Shown: positions 16,930-25,588 of the stretch, piece by piece | Position numbering within the stretch: position 1 is the first letter of the stretch | Layout: each line of letters begins with the position of its first letter | DNA from: Spirosoma linguale DSM 74 | GTDB lineage: Bacteria; Bacteroidota; Bacteroidia; Cytophagales; Spirosomataceae | Reading direction: 5' to 3' | Assembly (NCBI GenBank): GCA_000024525.1 | Contig: CP001769.1 | Span: 4,745,001 to 4,809,000, forward strand | Length of the DNA stretch: 64,000 nt | Notes under the pieces: model-generated | What the model saw: the letters and a program-made list of their open reading frames with translations, nothing else | Told to the model about the DNA's origin: nothing | Database searches by the model: none | Position numbers and translations under genes: made by a program

Positions 16930-18735
16930 ATGACAAAAATTTACATCAAAAGCATTGCCCTCGCCCTGCTCACGTTTGTCGGATTTACGCAGCGGGCGAC
17001 GAAAAACGGATTACCGATTCAGACAGAAGCCAACGGCGGGCTCTTTCTGCCCGAAGGGTTCGAAGCAACGGTGGTGGTCGACAGCCTGCCCGGTCGGGCG
17101 CGGCATCTGGCGGTCAACGAGAACGGCGACATTTACGTAAAAGCGCGTTTCGCCCGGAATAAAGATGAGTCGGTGATTGCCCTGCGGGATACGAACGGCG
17201 ATGGCCGGGCCGACATCATCAAAACCTTTGGCGGTATCGGTAAAGAGCGGGCGTATGGTACAGCTGTGCGGATCTACAAAGGTTACCTCTACTTCAGTTC
17301 GGAGATGAACGTGTTTCGCTATAAACTCAAGCCCGGCGAACTGATCCCGAGTAGTCCGATGGAAACGATCCTGACCGACGACCATGAGCACGGGATGCAC
17401 GAACACATCGCCAAACCCATTACGTTCGACAACGACGGCCATATGTACGTAGCTTACGGTGCGCCTTCCAACGGGTGCCAGCCTAAGAACCGGACGCCCA
17501 ACATGGCCGGTATCGACCCATGCCCCATGCTGGAAGACCACGGCGGCATCTGGCAGTTCGACGCCAACAAACCCAACCAGACCCAGCGGGATGGCCGTCG
17601 GTATGCTACCGGATTACGGTCTGTAGTGGGCATGGACTGGAACCCGACCAACAATAGTTTGTTTGCCCTCCAGCATGGCCGCGACGATTTGCTGATGCTG
17701 TGGGCCGAAAAATACAACCCCTGGCAGAGTGCCGTTTTCCCCGCCGAAGAGCTTTTCCAGGTGAAGGACGGCATGGACGGCGGCTGGCCCTATTGCTATT
17801 ACGACCAGATCCAGGGCAAGAAACTGCTCAACCCCGAGTACGGTGGCGATGGTAAACTGGTGGGCCGCTGTGGCGACTACGAAAAACCACTGATCGGTTT
17901 TCCGGCACACTGGGCTCCCAATGACATTCTGTTCTACCAGGGCAACAGCGCATCGAACGGCTTCCCGGAGCATTACAAAAATGGTGCCTTCATTGCCTTT
18001 CACGGCTCGACCAACCGGGCACCGTATCCGCAGGCGGGGTATTTTATCGGCTTCGTACCGGCCAAAGGCAATGGTTTATCGAGCAGTTGGGAAGTCTTTG
18101 CCGATGGCTTTGCCGGTGTCGACCCGATTGTCAATGTCAGCGACGCACATTATCGTCCGATGGGTGTGGCCATGGGGCCCGATGGTTCGCTGTATTTCGC
18201 CGAAACCGAGAAAGGCAAAATCTGGAAGGTTACCTACAAAGGCAACAAACAGAACTTCGGTGCGGCACAACTGGCCCAGATGGAGAAGCGCAAGACCCTG
18301 TCGAATATCCGCGACCCACATATCATCACCGACAATCTGGACCGGGATCGTCCCGTGGCGGGAGGAAAAGTCTACGGTGTTTACTGCTCGGCCTGCCACC
18401 AGCGGAACGGCCTGGGCGACTCGCAACGGTTTCCGCCCCTGGCCGGTTCGGAATGGGTAACGGGCGATAAAAAGAAACTCATTACGGTGCTTTTGAAAGG
18501 GCTGGAAGGGCCCATTGAGGTGAAAGGCCAGTCGTACAACAACGCCATGCCCCAGCACAGTTTTTTGAAAGATGAAGAGCTTTCGGAAGTATTGACCCAC
18601 ATCCGGCAGAACTTTGGCAACACGGCCGATGGCATCAGCGCGGCCGAGGTCAATGAAGTTCGGCTGGCGATCAACCAGCAGGAGCGTAAAGAGACTACCC
18701 CAAAACGCAAAAACAGTACAAAAGCCAAACGATAA
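16930..18735 (+). CDS. Periplasmic PQQ sugar dehydrogenase (sorbosone/glucose type) with C-terminal cytochrome c
   Basis: About 601 residues from the ATG at 16930. A Sec signal (KIYIKSIALALLTFVGFTQ) is followed by a six-bladed soluble glucose/sorbosone dehydrogenase propeller: GLFLPEGFEATVVVDSLPG, RHLAVNENGDIYVKARF, YATGLRSVVGMDWNP and RPMGVAMGPDGSLYFAETEKG. A cytochrome c domain has heme motif C486-SAC-H490 and a likely Met ligand in NAMPQHSFLKDEELS. Such fusions oxidise an aldose or aldehyde in the periplasm and pass electrons to their own heme. It ends copy A of the RidA-PLP-amidohydrolase set, 21 bases before RidA copy B. It could make the aldonic acid used by the neighbours. The C-terminal domain resembles that of the 45280 gene. 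Confidence 0.87.
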   Translation: MTKIYIKSIALALLTFVGFTQRATKNGLPIQTEANGGLFLPEGFEATVVVDSLPGRARHLAVNENGDIYVKARFARNKDESVIALRDTNGDGRADIIKTFGGIGKERAYGTAVRIYKGYLYFSSEMNVFRYKLKPGELIPSSPMETILTDDHEHGMHEHIAKPITFDNDGHMYVAYGAPSNGCQPKNRTPNMAGIDPCPMLEDHGGIWQFDANKPNQTQRDGRRYATGLRSVVGMDWNPTNNSLFALQHGRDDLLMLWAEKYNPWQSAVFPAEELFQVKDGMDGGWPYCYYDQIQGKKLLNPEYGGDGKLVGRCGDYEKPLIGFPAHWAPNDILFYQGNSASNGFPEHYKNGAFIAFHGSTNRAPYPQAGYFIGFVPAKGNGLSSSWEVFADGFAGVDPIVNVSDAHYRPMGVAMGPDGSLYFAETEKGKIWKVTYKGNKQNFGAAQLAQMEKRKTLSNIRDPHIITDNLDRDRPVAGGKVYGVYCSACHQRNGLGDSQRFPPLAGSEWVTGDKKKLITVLLKGLEGPIEVKGQSYNNAMPQHSFLKDEELSEVLTHIRQNFGNTADGISAAEVNEVRLAINQQERKETTPKRKNSTKAKR

Positions 18736-18756
18736 CAACTAGTAATTCAATTCATC

Positions 18757-19227
18757 ATGGAAACACAACGCCGTTCTATTCTTAAACGTCTTTTTGCCTC
18801 TGCCGCCGGTGTCGTTGGCCTGGGTGCTGCCAGCAAAGCCATTGCCGCCCCCGTAGCCGAAGCTGCTGCCGAAAAAGAAGTCTTCAACGTGGTCATGCAG
18901 GACGATGTGCCGTTGTTCTCCGGCTCCACCAAAATGGGCAATCTAGTGTTTGTGGCGGGCAAAGGCTACCATAAAGAGGGCGACATTAAAGTACATACCG
19001 ACGAAGTACTCAAGGAACTTGAGCGGGAGCTGATCAAAGCCGGTTCGTCGATGGAAAAAGTCCTGAAAGTAAGCGTGTTTCTACACGACCTCAACGATTA
19101 TAAAGGCATGAACGAGGTCTACAAAGGCAGGTTCGGCAAGAAGCCCCCCGTGCGTACAACGGTAGCCGTGTACGGCGGTGTACCTGGCGACTCGCTGGTC
19201 GAAATGGATTGCATTGCGTATATCTAG
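18757..19227 (+). CDS. Exported RidA/YjgF-family enamine/imine deaminase, copy B
   Basis: A 156-residue paralogue of the protein at 12882 with the same Tat motif (TQRRSILKRLFASAAG) and a RidA domain with arginine R133 (PVRTTVAV) and C-terminal LVEMDCIAYI. The two copies are similar throughout, for example in LIKAGSSMEKVLKV and MNEVYKGRFGK, but clearly not identical, so the duplication is old rather than recent. The gene follows the dehydrogenase-cytochrome after 21 bases and probably shares its transcript. Its partner PLP enzyme is 134 bases downstream, beyond a long inverted repeat. Confidence 0.9.
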   Translation: METQRRSILKRLFASAAGVVGLGAASKAIAAPVAEAAAEKEVFNVVMQDDVPLFSGSTKMGNLVFVAGKGYHKEGDIKVHTDEVLKELERELIKAGSSMEKVLKVSVFLHDLNDYKGMNEVYKGRFGKKPPVRTTVAVYGGVPGDSLVEMDCIAYI

Positions 19228-19234
19228 CACAAAA

Positions 19235-19338
19235 ATGAATTGACTAATTGGTTTGTACCTACGGGTTTCAACCCGTTTTTATCAGCAGTCTGAATTACGG
19301 GCTGAAGCCCGTAGGTACAACTTAATCAGTCAATTCAT
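19235..19338. repeat. Long inverted repeat with inner TTTGTACC
   Basis: The outer parts ATGAATTGACTAATT (from 19235) and AATCAGTCAATTCAT (ending 19338) continue into TTTGTACCTACGGGTTTCAA and its complement GCTGAAGCCCGTAGGTACAA. The arms are about 42 bp with several mismatches. Inside the arms ACGGGTTTCAACCCGT and ACGGGCTGAAGCCCGT form separate small hairpins. Confidence 0.85.
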
Positions 19339-19361
19339 ATAAACTCTTAACCGTTCCTTCT

Positions 19362-20582
19362 ATGTTAAGCAGACGAAAACTTATCAAACGCCTGTCGAGC
19401 GTCCCCATTTTAGGCGGGCTGGTCGGCGGCCTTCCGCTGTCGCTTGAGGCCGAAGCAAAGCCCGCACCCAAACGTGATTTATTCAAGGAGTTTGGCATTC
19501 GCACCTTCATCAATGCGGCTGGCACGCTTACCTACATGACCGGCTCGCTCATGCACGACGAGGTGCTGGACGCCATCAACTACGGCGCGAAAGAATTCTG
19601 TTTGCTCGATGAGATTCAGGATAAAGTTGGGGCGAAGATTGCGCAGATGGTACATTCCGAAGCGGCCGTTGTTACGTCCGGGGCATTCTCCGGCATGACG
19701 CTCGGGCTGGCGGGCATCCTGACCGGTATGGATCAGAAGAAAGTAGAAATGCTGCCGCATCTGGCCGGTACCGGCATGAAAACGGAAGTGATCTGCCAGA
19801 AAGCCCACGACATTGTGTATAACCACGCCCTGACCAATACCGGTTGCAAAATAGTAGTGGTAGAAACGGCGGAAGATGTCGAGAAAGCCATCAACGAGAA
19901 AACGGCGCTCATGCACTTCCTGCACATCGAAGCCGACAAAGGCAAAATCATGCACGAAGAGTGGGTGGCGCTGGGCAAAAAGCACAACATTCCCACATCC
20001 ATCGATATTGCCGCCGACGTGCCGCCGGTCGAAAACCTCTGGAAATTCAACGACATGGGCTTCCATTTCGTGGTCATCTCGGGTGGCAAGGCCATGCGGG
20101 GGCCACAAAGTGCGGGTCTGCTGATGGGCAAAAAGAGCATCATTGAGGCCGCTCGTCTGCACATGCCGCCCCGTGGCTTCAACATTGGCCGGGGAATGAA
20201 GGTCAACAAAGAGGAAATTTTTGGTATGTACGTCGCGCTAGAGCGGTTCATCAACGAAGACCATGACAAGGTGTGGAGGCTATGGGAAGAGAACACGGCC
20301 TACGTCGAGAACACGGTAAAGACCGTCAACGGGGTAACAACCAGCGTGCACGTACCGCCCCTGGGTAACCACACGCCCACGCTGCGCATCTCGTGGGACC
20401 CCGCCAGACTCCGCATTACGGGTAAAGACCTACAGGAAGCCCTCCGCAAAGGCGATCCCTCCATCGAAGTAGGGGGCAGCGGACCCAGCAACATCGGCGT
20501 AACGGTCTGGATGATGAAACCCGGCCAGGAGAAAATCGTAGCCCGGCGTATTAAAGAAGAACTGACCAAAGCAGCTGTTTAA
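19362..20582 (+). CDS. Tat-exported SelA/DgaE-like PLP-dependent lyase, copy B
   Basis: A 406-residue paralogue of the protein at 14155, roughly two-thirds identical by eye. Signal: SRRKLIKRLSSVPILGG. Domain blocks are FGIRTFINAAGTLTYMTGS, EAAVVTSGAFSGMTLGLAG, IDIAADVPPVENLWKFND and K243 in SGGKAMRGPQSAG as the PLP lysine. The best-conserved differences lie in a short stretch near residue 185 (HFLHIEADKGKIMHEEW versus WFLNIQSDKGQIQHQEW in copy A) and in the C-terminal third, which may reflect a different substrate. It is expected to work with the neighbouring RidA and amidohydrolase of copy B in the periplasm. Substrate inferred only from family, not shown. Confidence 0.88.
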   Translation: MLSRRKLIKRLSSVPILGGLVGGLPLSLEAEAKPAPKRDLFKEFGIRTFINAAGTLTYMTGSLMHDEVLDAINYGAKEFCLLDEIQDKVGAKIAQMVHSEAAVVTSGAFSGMTLGLAGILTGMDQKKVEMLPHLAGTGMKTEVICQKAHDIVYNHALTNTGCKIVVVETAEDVEKAINEKTALMHFLHIEADKGKIMHEEWVALGKKHNIPTSIDIAADVPPVENLWKFNDMGFHFVVISGGKAMRGPQSAGLLMGKKSIIEAARLHMPPRGFNIGRGMKVNKEEIFGMYVALERFINEDHDKVWRLWEENTAYVENTVKTVNGVTTSVHVPPLGNHTPTLRISWDPARLRITGKDLQEALRKGDPSIEVGGSGPSNIGVTVWMMKPGQEKIVARRIKEELTKAAV

Positions 20583-20587
20583 CAGTC

Positions 20588-20746
20588 ACCCTACCCCTAG
20601 CCCCTCCCCTAAAAAAAGGGAGGGGAACGAACCGATTATTGTTTAACTTTCCCTATACGGCGGTCATTATGCTGACCAATGAAAAGATAAAATAAGCCGG
20701 TTTTTTAGCCCCTCCCCTTTTTTCAAGGGGAGGGGTTGGGGTGGGG
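20588..20746. repeat. Inverted repeat of the CCCCTCCC/GGGAGGGG type
   Basis: The left part CCCTACCCCTAGCCCCTCCC (from 20588) pairs with GGGGAGGGGTTGGGGTGGGG (ending 20746). As at 16753, each half also folds on itself, around A-rich and T-rich loops. About 80 bases of unremarkable sequence lie between. Confidence 0.82.
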
Positions 20747-20763
20747 TCAAAGCCCCCTCAACC

Positions 20764-22047
20764 ATGAAAAAGATCTCCCTACTTCTATTCGTCCTCTGTT
20801 GTACCTTAGGCAAACTGGCCCTGGCCCAGCCGTATAGCATCGTCATCAAAGGCGGGCACGTGATCGACCCGAAGAATAATATCGACGGCATTATGGATGT
20901 CGCCATTGCCGATGGGAAGATTGCGCAGGTGGCCAAATCCATCGACGCCAAAGGAGCCCTTCAGGTGGTCAATGCCAAGGGGATGTACGTAACGCCCGGT
21001 ATCATCGACATGCACACGCACGTCTTTTTCGGGACTAACCTCGACCAGACGTACAGCAACGGCCCCAACGCCCTGCCCCCCGATGGGTTTACGTTTCGTA
21101 ATGGCGTGACGACCATCGTCGATGCGGGCTGTTCGGGCTGGCGGGATTTCGAGACGTTCAAGAAACAGACCATCGACCTGTCGCAGACGCGAGTGCTGGC
21201 CCTGCTCAACATTGTCGGGAGCGGGATGCGCGGGGGACAGTTTGAGCAGAACCTCGACGACATGGACGCCCAGAAAACGGCCGAGATGGCGAAGAAGTAC
21301 CCTGACTACGTAGTGGGTGTCAAGCTCGCGCACTACAACGGTTACAACTGGACACCCACCGACCGCGCCGTAGAAGCCGGGAAGTTGGCCAACGTACCGG
21401 TTATGATCGACTTCGGCGGCAGTACCCCTACCCTGTCCATTGAAGACCTGTTTTTGAAGCGGCTTCGTCCGGGCGACATTTTCACCCATTGTTTCGGGCA
21501 GTTGAAAACCCGCGAGCCCATTCTGGACGTAACGACCAACAAGGTAAAGCCCTTTGTATGGGAAGCGCAGAAAAAGGGCATTATCTTCGATGTAGGCTAC
21601 GGCGGCATCAGCTTCGCCTTTTCGCAGGCTATCCCGGCCATTAAAAGCGGCTTTTACCCGAACACCATCAGCACCGACATTCATACCGGCAGCATGAACA
21701 ACGCCATGAAAGACATGCTCAATGTGATGTCGAAATTTATGGCCATGGGTATGAACCTGCAAAGCGTTATCAAAGCCAGCACCTGGGCTCCCGCACAGGC
21801 CATCAAACGCCCCGAACTGGGGCATCTGTCGGTGGGTTCAGTGGCCGATGTAGCCATCCTGAACCTGCACGAAGGCAAATTTGAAGTGCGGGATACAGGC
21901 TACTTCGGTTTCTTCGATTACACCGGCCACAAGATCGAAGGCAAACAGAAACTGGGCTGCGAAATGACCATCCGCAAAGGCAAAATCGTGTATGACCTTA
22001 ACGGCATCGCCAACCCGGTTGTTGTCACGCAGCAGCCAAGGTCATAA
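20764..22047 (+). CDS. Secreted COG3964-type amidohydrolase/deacetylase, copy B
   Basis: A 427-residue paralogue of the protein at 15492, with Sec signal KKISLLLFVLCCTLGKLALA. Metal-site residues: HTH at H84/H86, K187 (VGVKLAH), H242 (IFTHCF) and D305 (STDIHTG). Y279 in FDVGYGG again replaces the usual histidine. Compared with copy A it carries a short insertion near the C-terminus (KFEVRDTGYFGFF). It closes copy B of the exported RidA-PLP-amidohydrolase set. A bidirectional inverted repeat follows directly, separating it from the convergent glycosyltransferase gene. The reaction is inferred to be deacylation; substrate unknown. Confidence 0.87.
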   Translation: MKKISLLLFVLCCTLGKLALAQPYSIVIKGGHVIDPKNNIDGIMDVAIADGKIAQVAKSIDAKGALQVVNAKGMYVTPGIIDMHTHVFFGTNLDQTYSNGPNALPPDGFTFRNGVTTIVDAGCSGWRDFETFKKQTIDLSQTRVLALLNIVGSGMRGGQFEQNLDDMDAQKTAEMAKKYPDYVVGVKLAHYNGYNWTPTDRAVEAGKLANVPVMIDFGGSTPTLSIEDLFLKRLRPGDIFTHCFGQLKTREPILDVTTNKVKPFVWEAQKKGIIFDVGYGGISFAFSQAIPAIKSGFYPNTISTDIHTGSMNNAMKDMLNVMSKFMAMGMNLQSVIKASTWAPAQAIKRPELGHLSVGSVADVAILNLHEGKFEVRDTGYFGFFDYTGHKIEGKQKLGCEMTIRKGKIVYDLNGIANPVVVTQQPRS

Positions 22048-22150
22048 CAGTACGGGACCGCATCCGGCCGCCCCCACTGCTAAGCGAATATGGCGTCTAC
22101 CGAACAAAATTCGCCTGTCGGCGGGGACGGCCGGATGCGGTCCCGTACTG
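22048..22150. terminator. Inverted repeat between convergent genes, probable two-way terminator
   Basis: Arms CAGTACGGGACCGCATCCGG (from 22048) and CCGGATGCGGTCCCGTACTG (ending 22150) are perfect complements over the outer 20 bp and continue further. The element fills the gap between two convergent genes to the base, so a role in ending both transcripts is likely. There is no T-run. Confidence 0.65.
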
Positions 22151-23467
22151 CTACACGAGTTCCGCTTCAGGTTCGAACTTTCCCAGCAGTTCGTTGATGT
22201 ACGTTGTGCAGACCGTGTTTGCGTCGTACTGCATGAAGTCGACACCTATACGCTGCACGTTTCGTTTGTAATTGCGGTCGGCCAGCACCTGGGCCACGCT
22301 TTTTCGAATCTGGGCGGCTGTTGGCGTTTCCGTTTTCAGGTTTACGCCCACTTTAAAGTACCCGATGCGGGCAGCAATGTCGTTTTTGCCTTCATACACC
22401 CCGGCGGCCACCATCGGCAATCCATGCTGTAAGGCCAGCATTACCCCACCATAACCCGCATTGGTCACGTATACATGCACATGCGGCATGACCGAATTGA
22501 AATCAATAAAGTCTTCAATGATAAAATTCGTTTGCGGGTAACGCGCTCGCAGCTCGGCGGTCTGTGAGCCCCCCGTTGTGACAACTACCAGCGTTTTAGG
22601 ATCATCTTTAAAAGCCTCAAGCGTAGGAACGATGATCTTGGCGGGATCGCGCTCAACGGTTCCCTGCGTTACCAGTACCACCTTTTTGTACTGCTTCGCC
22701 AACTCCACCTGCCGGAACGGATGCCGCCCCCCTTTGTTATGAGGCAACATTGGGCCAACGAACCGAATGTTCGGGCTCATCGTCTGACGCGGATATTCGA
22801 AAGCGGGCGTACCGCTCTGCAAAAAAAGATCGGGTTGCCGGATGAAAGTATCGAACATAAAATCGGTCGTCGTGGGCAGACCATGTTCTTCCAGCAGGTG
22901 ATTGAACAGATCGGTGCAGGGTTTGAGCAGGTGATTGACGGTCAGGTAGCGAATAAAATCCTGCTTCAGTTTCCCGAACAATCCGTTGGCGGGCACCATG
23001 CCCAGACCACCCGGTGGTACGTCCCGCCCTGTCTCGGACAAAGGCACCACACCCACCGCAGCCACCGGCACATTCAGCAGTTTCTGGATGAAAGGTGCTC
23101 CAGTGAAGATCATATCGCATACGAGCAGATCGTACGGAAACTCATTGTAAATGGCCTTCAAATCAATCACGAACTCCGGTGCCCGAAGTAGAAAAAGGTT
23201 GTTGAGGTCGAACCGCAGCCGGGCTATGGTTCCTTTGATATGCTGGCGTTCGGGCAGCGCCGTATCCATGTTGAGCTGGTTGATTTCCTTCGCCTGCTGA
23301 TAAGGATAGTACGGGATACCCAGCGATTTGATTTTGTCGGCGTAGGTTGGACCGGTATACCAGCGCACATCGTGGCCAAGTTGTTGAAGGTGAACAGCCA
23401 GTCCGGTCAGTGGATTCAGGTGGCCGTCCATCGGCATTGTTGCAAAAAGAATACGTTTCGGGTTCAT
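22151..23467 (-). CDS. Family 1 (MGT-like) glycosyltransferase
   Basis: A 438-residue GT1-type glycosyltransferase of the macrolide/UDP-glucuronosyl branch, with two Rossmann-like domains and no signal peptide. The N-terminus KRILFATMPMDGHLNPLTGL is the typical acceptor-domain opening with the catalytic-type His in DGHLNP. The C-terminal donor-binding region includes VLVTQGTVERDPAKI and VTNAGYGGVMLALQHGLP, ending in VYEGKNDIAARI. Members attach a sugar to small lipophilic acceptors. It stands alone on the minus strand and diverges from the FAD gene at 23796. A TAnnTTTG-type core lies about 32 bases upstream of its start. Acceptor and donor unknown; I see no link to the neighbouring sugar-catabolic genes. 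Confidence 0.88.
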   Translation of the reverse strand: MNPKRILFATMPMDGHLNPLTGLAVHLQQLGHDVRWYTGPTYADKIKSLGIPYYPYQQAKEINQLNMDTALPERQHIKGTIARLRFDLNNLFLLRAPEFVIDLKAIYNEFPYDLLVCDMIFTGAPFIQKLLNVPVAAVGVVPLSETGRDVPPGGLGMVPANGLFGKLKQDFIRYLTVNHLLKPCTDLFNHLLEEHGLPTTTDFMFDTFIRQPDLFLQSGTPAFEYPRQTMSPNIRFVGPMLPHNKGGRHPFRQVELAKQYKKVVLVTQGTVERDPAKIIVPTLEAFKDDPKTLVVVTTGGSQTAELRARYPQTNFIIEDFIDFNSVMPHVHVYVTNAGYGGVMLALQHGLPMVAAGVYEGKNDIAARIGYFKVGVNLKTETPTAAQIRKSVAQVLADRNYKRNVQRIGVDFMQYDANTVCTTYINELLGKFEPEAELV

Positions 23468-23795
23468 TAGTTGTGTTTTGATTAAAAAGTTAATGAGCCA
23501 AAAGTAGTTGACACTAAGGGGGTTGCTCTACTCCAATCCGATGAATTGGCATAACCGATTCATGAACTGTGTATAAAGTCCCCGCCAACTGGTATAGTCG
23601 TTTTCAGTGTTTGCCAGGCAAACAGACAGATTGATTTTACGAAATGTATTCTGTGGCTGCTGGTTTGTGTACAGTAATCAAGTAAACCCGTTCGGGATGG
23701 TTCTTTATCGGATGAGGGCGCATCGAAGCACGTTGCCCCCGGCTCAACTTATTCGCTCAGGATTTCATCAAATCCGCATTATTACCTGATTCCTC
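23468..23795. other. Divergent intergenic region, 328 bases
   Basis: It separates the glycosyltransferase (minus) from the first FAD oxidoreductase (plus). Apart from the minus-strand promoter core at 23499-23506 I see no hairpin, repeat or convincing small gene. Confidence 0.6.
23499..23506 (-). promoter_or_regulatory. Possible Bacteroidota -7 box for the glycosyltransferase
   Basis: CAAAAGTA on the plus strand reads TACTTTTG on the minus strand, matching TAnnTTTG. It would give a leader of about 26 bases. No convincing -33 TTG is placed upstream. Confidence 0.4.
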
Positions 23796-25583
23796 ATGAA
23801 CATTTTTGAATTCCTGATACCCCGATTAGCCAGCACGCTACCCCGGCGTTCACTCCGCTCCGGCTGGCTTTCGGCCGTGCTTTTTCTTCCACTTTCGGTT
23901 GCCTCAAACACGCCCGGTCAGCCACCCGCTGCTGCCACACCGAAGACCGTGGTGCGGCAGACCGAGGTAAAGGAATCCATGGTGCAAAAGGCCGTGGTGA
24001 GGCAGGCCGATGTCATTATTTACGGAGGTACATCGGCGGCTGTTACGGCGGCTGTTCAGGTAAAGAAAATGGGCAAATCGGTCATCATCGTTTCGCCGGA
24101 TAAACACCTGGGTGGCCTTTCGTCAGGTGGACTTGGCTTTACCGATACCGGAAACAAAGAAGTGATCGGGGGCCTCTCGCGCGAGTTTTACCAGCGACTG
24201 TACCAGCACTATCAGCAGAAAGACTCCTGGAAATGGCAGAAGCCCGAAGAGTACGGCAACAAAGGCCAGGGTACCCCCGCCATTGACGGTACCAGCCGGA
24301 CCATGTGGATTTTTGAACCCCATGCCGCCGAACAGGTCTTCGAGGATTTTGTCAAAGAATATAAACTGACCGTTTACCGCGATGAATGGCTCGACCGCTC
24401 GGCCAAGGGATTAACCAAACAAGGCGGTAGCATACGCTCGTTCCGGACGTTGAGCGGAGCCGTCTATCAGGGAAAAATGTTCATCGATGTCACGTACGAA
24501 GGCGATCTGATGGCCGCTGCGGGTGTAAAATACCACGTGGGCCGGGAAGCCAACAGCGTGTACGGCGAAAAATGGAATGGCGTGCAGAAAGGCGTTTTTC
24601 AGCACGGACACCACTTCAAAACCAACATCAGCCCATATAAAATACCGGGCGATCCGGCTAGCGGACTTCTCCCTGAAATATCGGCAGAACAACCCGGCGA
24701 GAACGGAACCGGCGACAATAAGGTCCAGACCTACTGCTTCCGGATGTGCCTGAGCAACCACCCCGACAACCGGGTGCCCTTTCCGAAACCCGAAGGCTAC
24801 AACCCCGACCGCTACGAACTGCTGGCTCGGGTATTTGCGGCCGGCTGGCGCGAAACCTTCGATAAATACGACCCTATTCCCAACCGCAAAACGGACACCA
24901 ACAACCACGGCCCGTTCAGTACGGACTACCTCGGCAAAAACTACGATTATCCAGAAGCGACCTACGCCCGCCGGAAGCAGATCATTAAGGACCATGAACT
25001 GTACCAGAAGGGCCTGATGTACTTTCTGTCCAATGACCCACGCGTTCCGGCCGATGTTCACCAGGCCATGCAGCAGTGGGGCCTGGCGAAAGATGAGTTC
25101 ACCGATAACGGAAACTGGCCGCATCAACTCTATATTCGCGAAGCCCGACGCATGCTGGGTGTCTTTGTCATGAAAGAAGCCGACGCGCTTGGCAAAACAA
25201 CCGTGCCGCAGCCCATTGGCATGGGCTCCTATTCGCTGGATGCCCACAATGCCCAGCGGTACGTTAAACCAGATGGTTTCGTACAGAACGAAGGCGACAT
25301 TGGCGTGCATCCTGACAAACCCTATTCGATTGCTTACGGGTCTATCTTGCCCAAAGAAACAGAGTGCAACAACCTGCTGGTGCCGGTTTGTGTATCCAGT
25401 TCGCACATCGCCTACGGCTCCATTCGGATGGAACCCGTATTCATGATTCTGGGCCAGTCGGCAGCCACGGCGGCTGTGCTGAGCATCGACAACAAAGTGA
25501 GTCCGCAACGGCTGCCCTACGAGACGTTGAGCAGGGTGTTGTTAAATGATAAACAGCGGTTAACGCTGAATGCAGCAAACTAA
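23796..25583 (+). CDS. Exported FAD-dependent oxidoreductase (FAD_oxidored family)
   Basis: A 595-residue flavoprotein. Residues 1-40 look like a long signal (PRRSLRSGWLSAVLFLPLSV), then a low-complexity linker rich in V, Q and K repeats (KTVVRQTEVKESMVQKAVV). The dinucleotide-binding motif follows as VIIYGGTSAAVTAAVQVKKM, then KHLGGLSSGGLGFTDTGN, as in the FAD_oxidored family PF12831. A late SSSHIAYGSIRMEPVFMILG closes the FAD fold. Family members are poorly characterised oxidoreductases that often sit in polysaccharide-use loci. A second, distantly similar flavoprotein follows, separated by a palindrome at 25589-25682, so the two may act in the same process. Substrate unknown. Confidence 0.82.
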   Translation: MNIFEFLIPRLASTLPRRSLRSGWLSAVLFLPLSVASNTPGQPPAAATPKTVVRQTEVKESMVQKAVVRQADVIIYGGTSAAVTAAVQVKKMGKSVIIVSPDKHLGGLSSGGLGFTDTGNKEVIGGLSREFYQRLYQHYQQKDSWKWQKPEEYGNKGQGTPAIDGTSRTMWIFEPHAAEQVFEDFVKEYKLTVYRDEWLDRSAKGLTKQGGSIRSFRTLSGAVYQGKMFIDVTYEGDLMAAAGVKYHVGREANSVYGEKWNGVQKGVFQHGHHFKTNISPYKIPGDPASGLLPEISAEQPGENGTGDNKVQTYCFRMCLSNHPDNRVPFPKPEGYNPDRYELLARVFAAGWRETFDKYDPIPNRKTDTNNHGPFSTDYLGKNYDYPEATYARRKQIIKDHELYQKGLMYFLSNDPRVPADVHQAMQQWGLAKDEFTDNGNWPHQLYIREARRMLGVFVMKEADALGKTTVPQPIGMGSYSLDAHNAQRYVKPDGFVQNEGDIGVHPDKPYSIAYGSILPKETECNNLLVPVCVSSSHIAYGSIRMEPVFMILGQSAATAAVLSIDNKVSPQRLPYETLSRVLLNDKQRLTLNAAN

Positions 25584-25588
25584 GTGTA

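Noticed and set aside
16753..20746. GC-rich palindromes as intrinsic terminators
   Set aside because: They lie inside apparent operons, lack clear T-runs, and are spread over 140 bases or more; some termination may occur, but I cannot call them classical terminators.
24411..25508. A 365-residue minus-strand open frame opposite the first FAD oxidoreductase
   Set aside because: The opposite strand codes a well-supported flavoprotein over the same bases; this frame is a codon-bias shadow.
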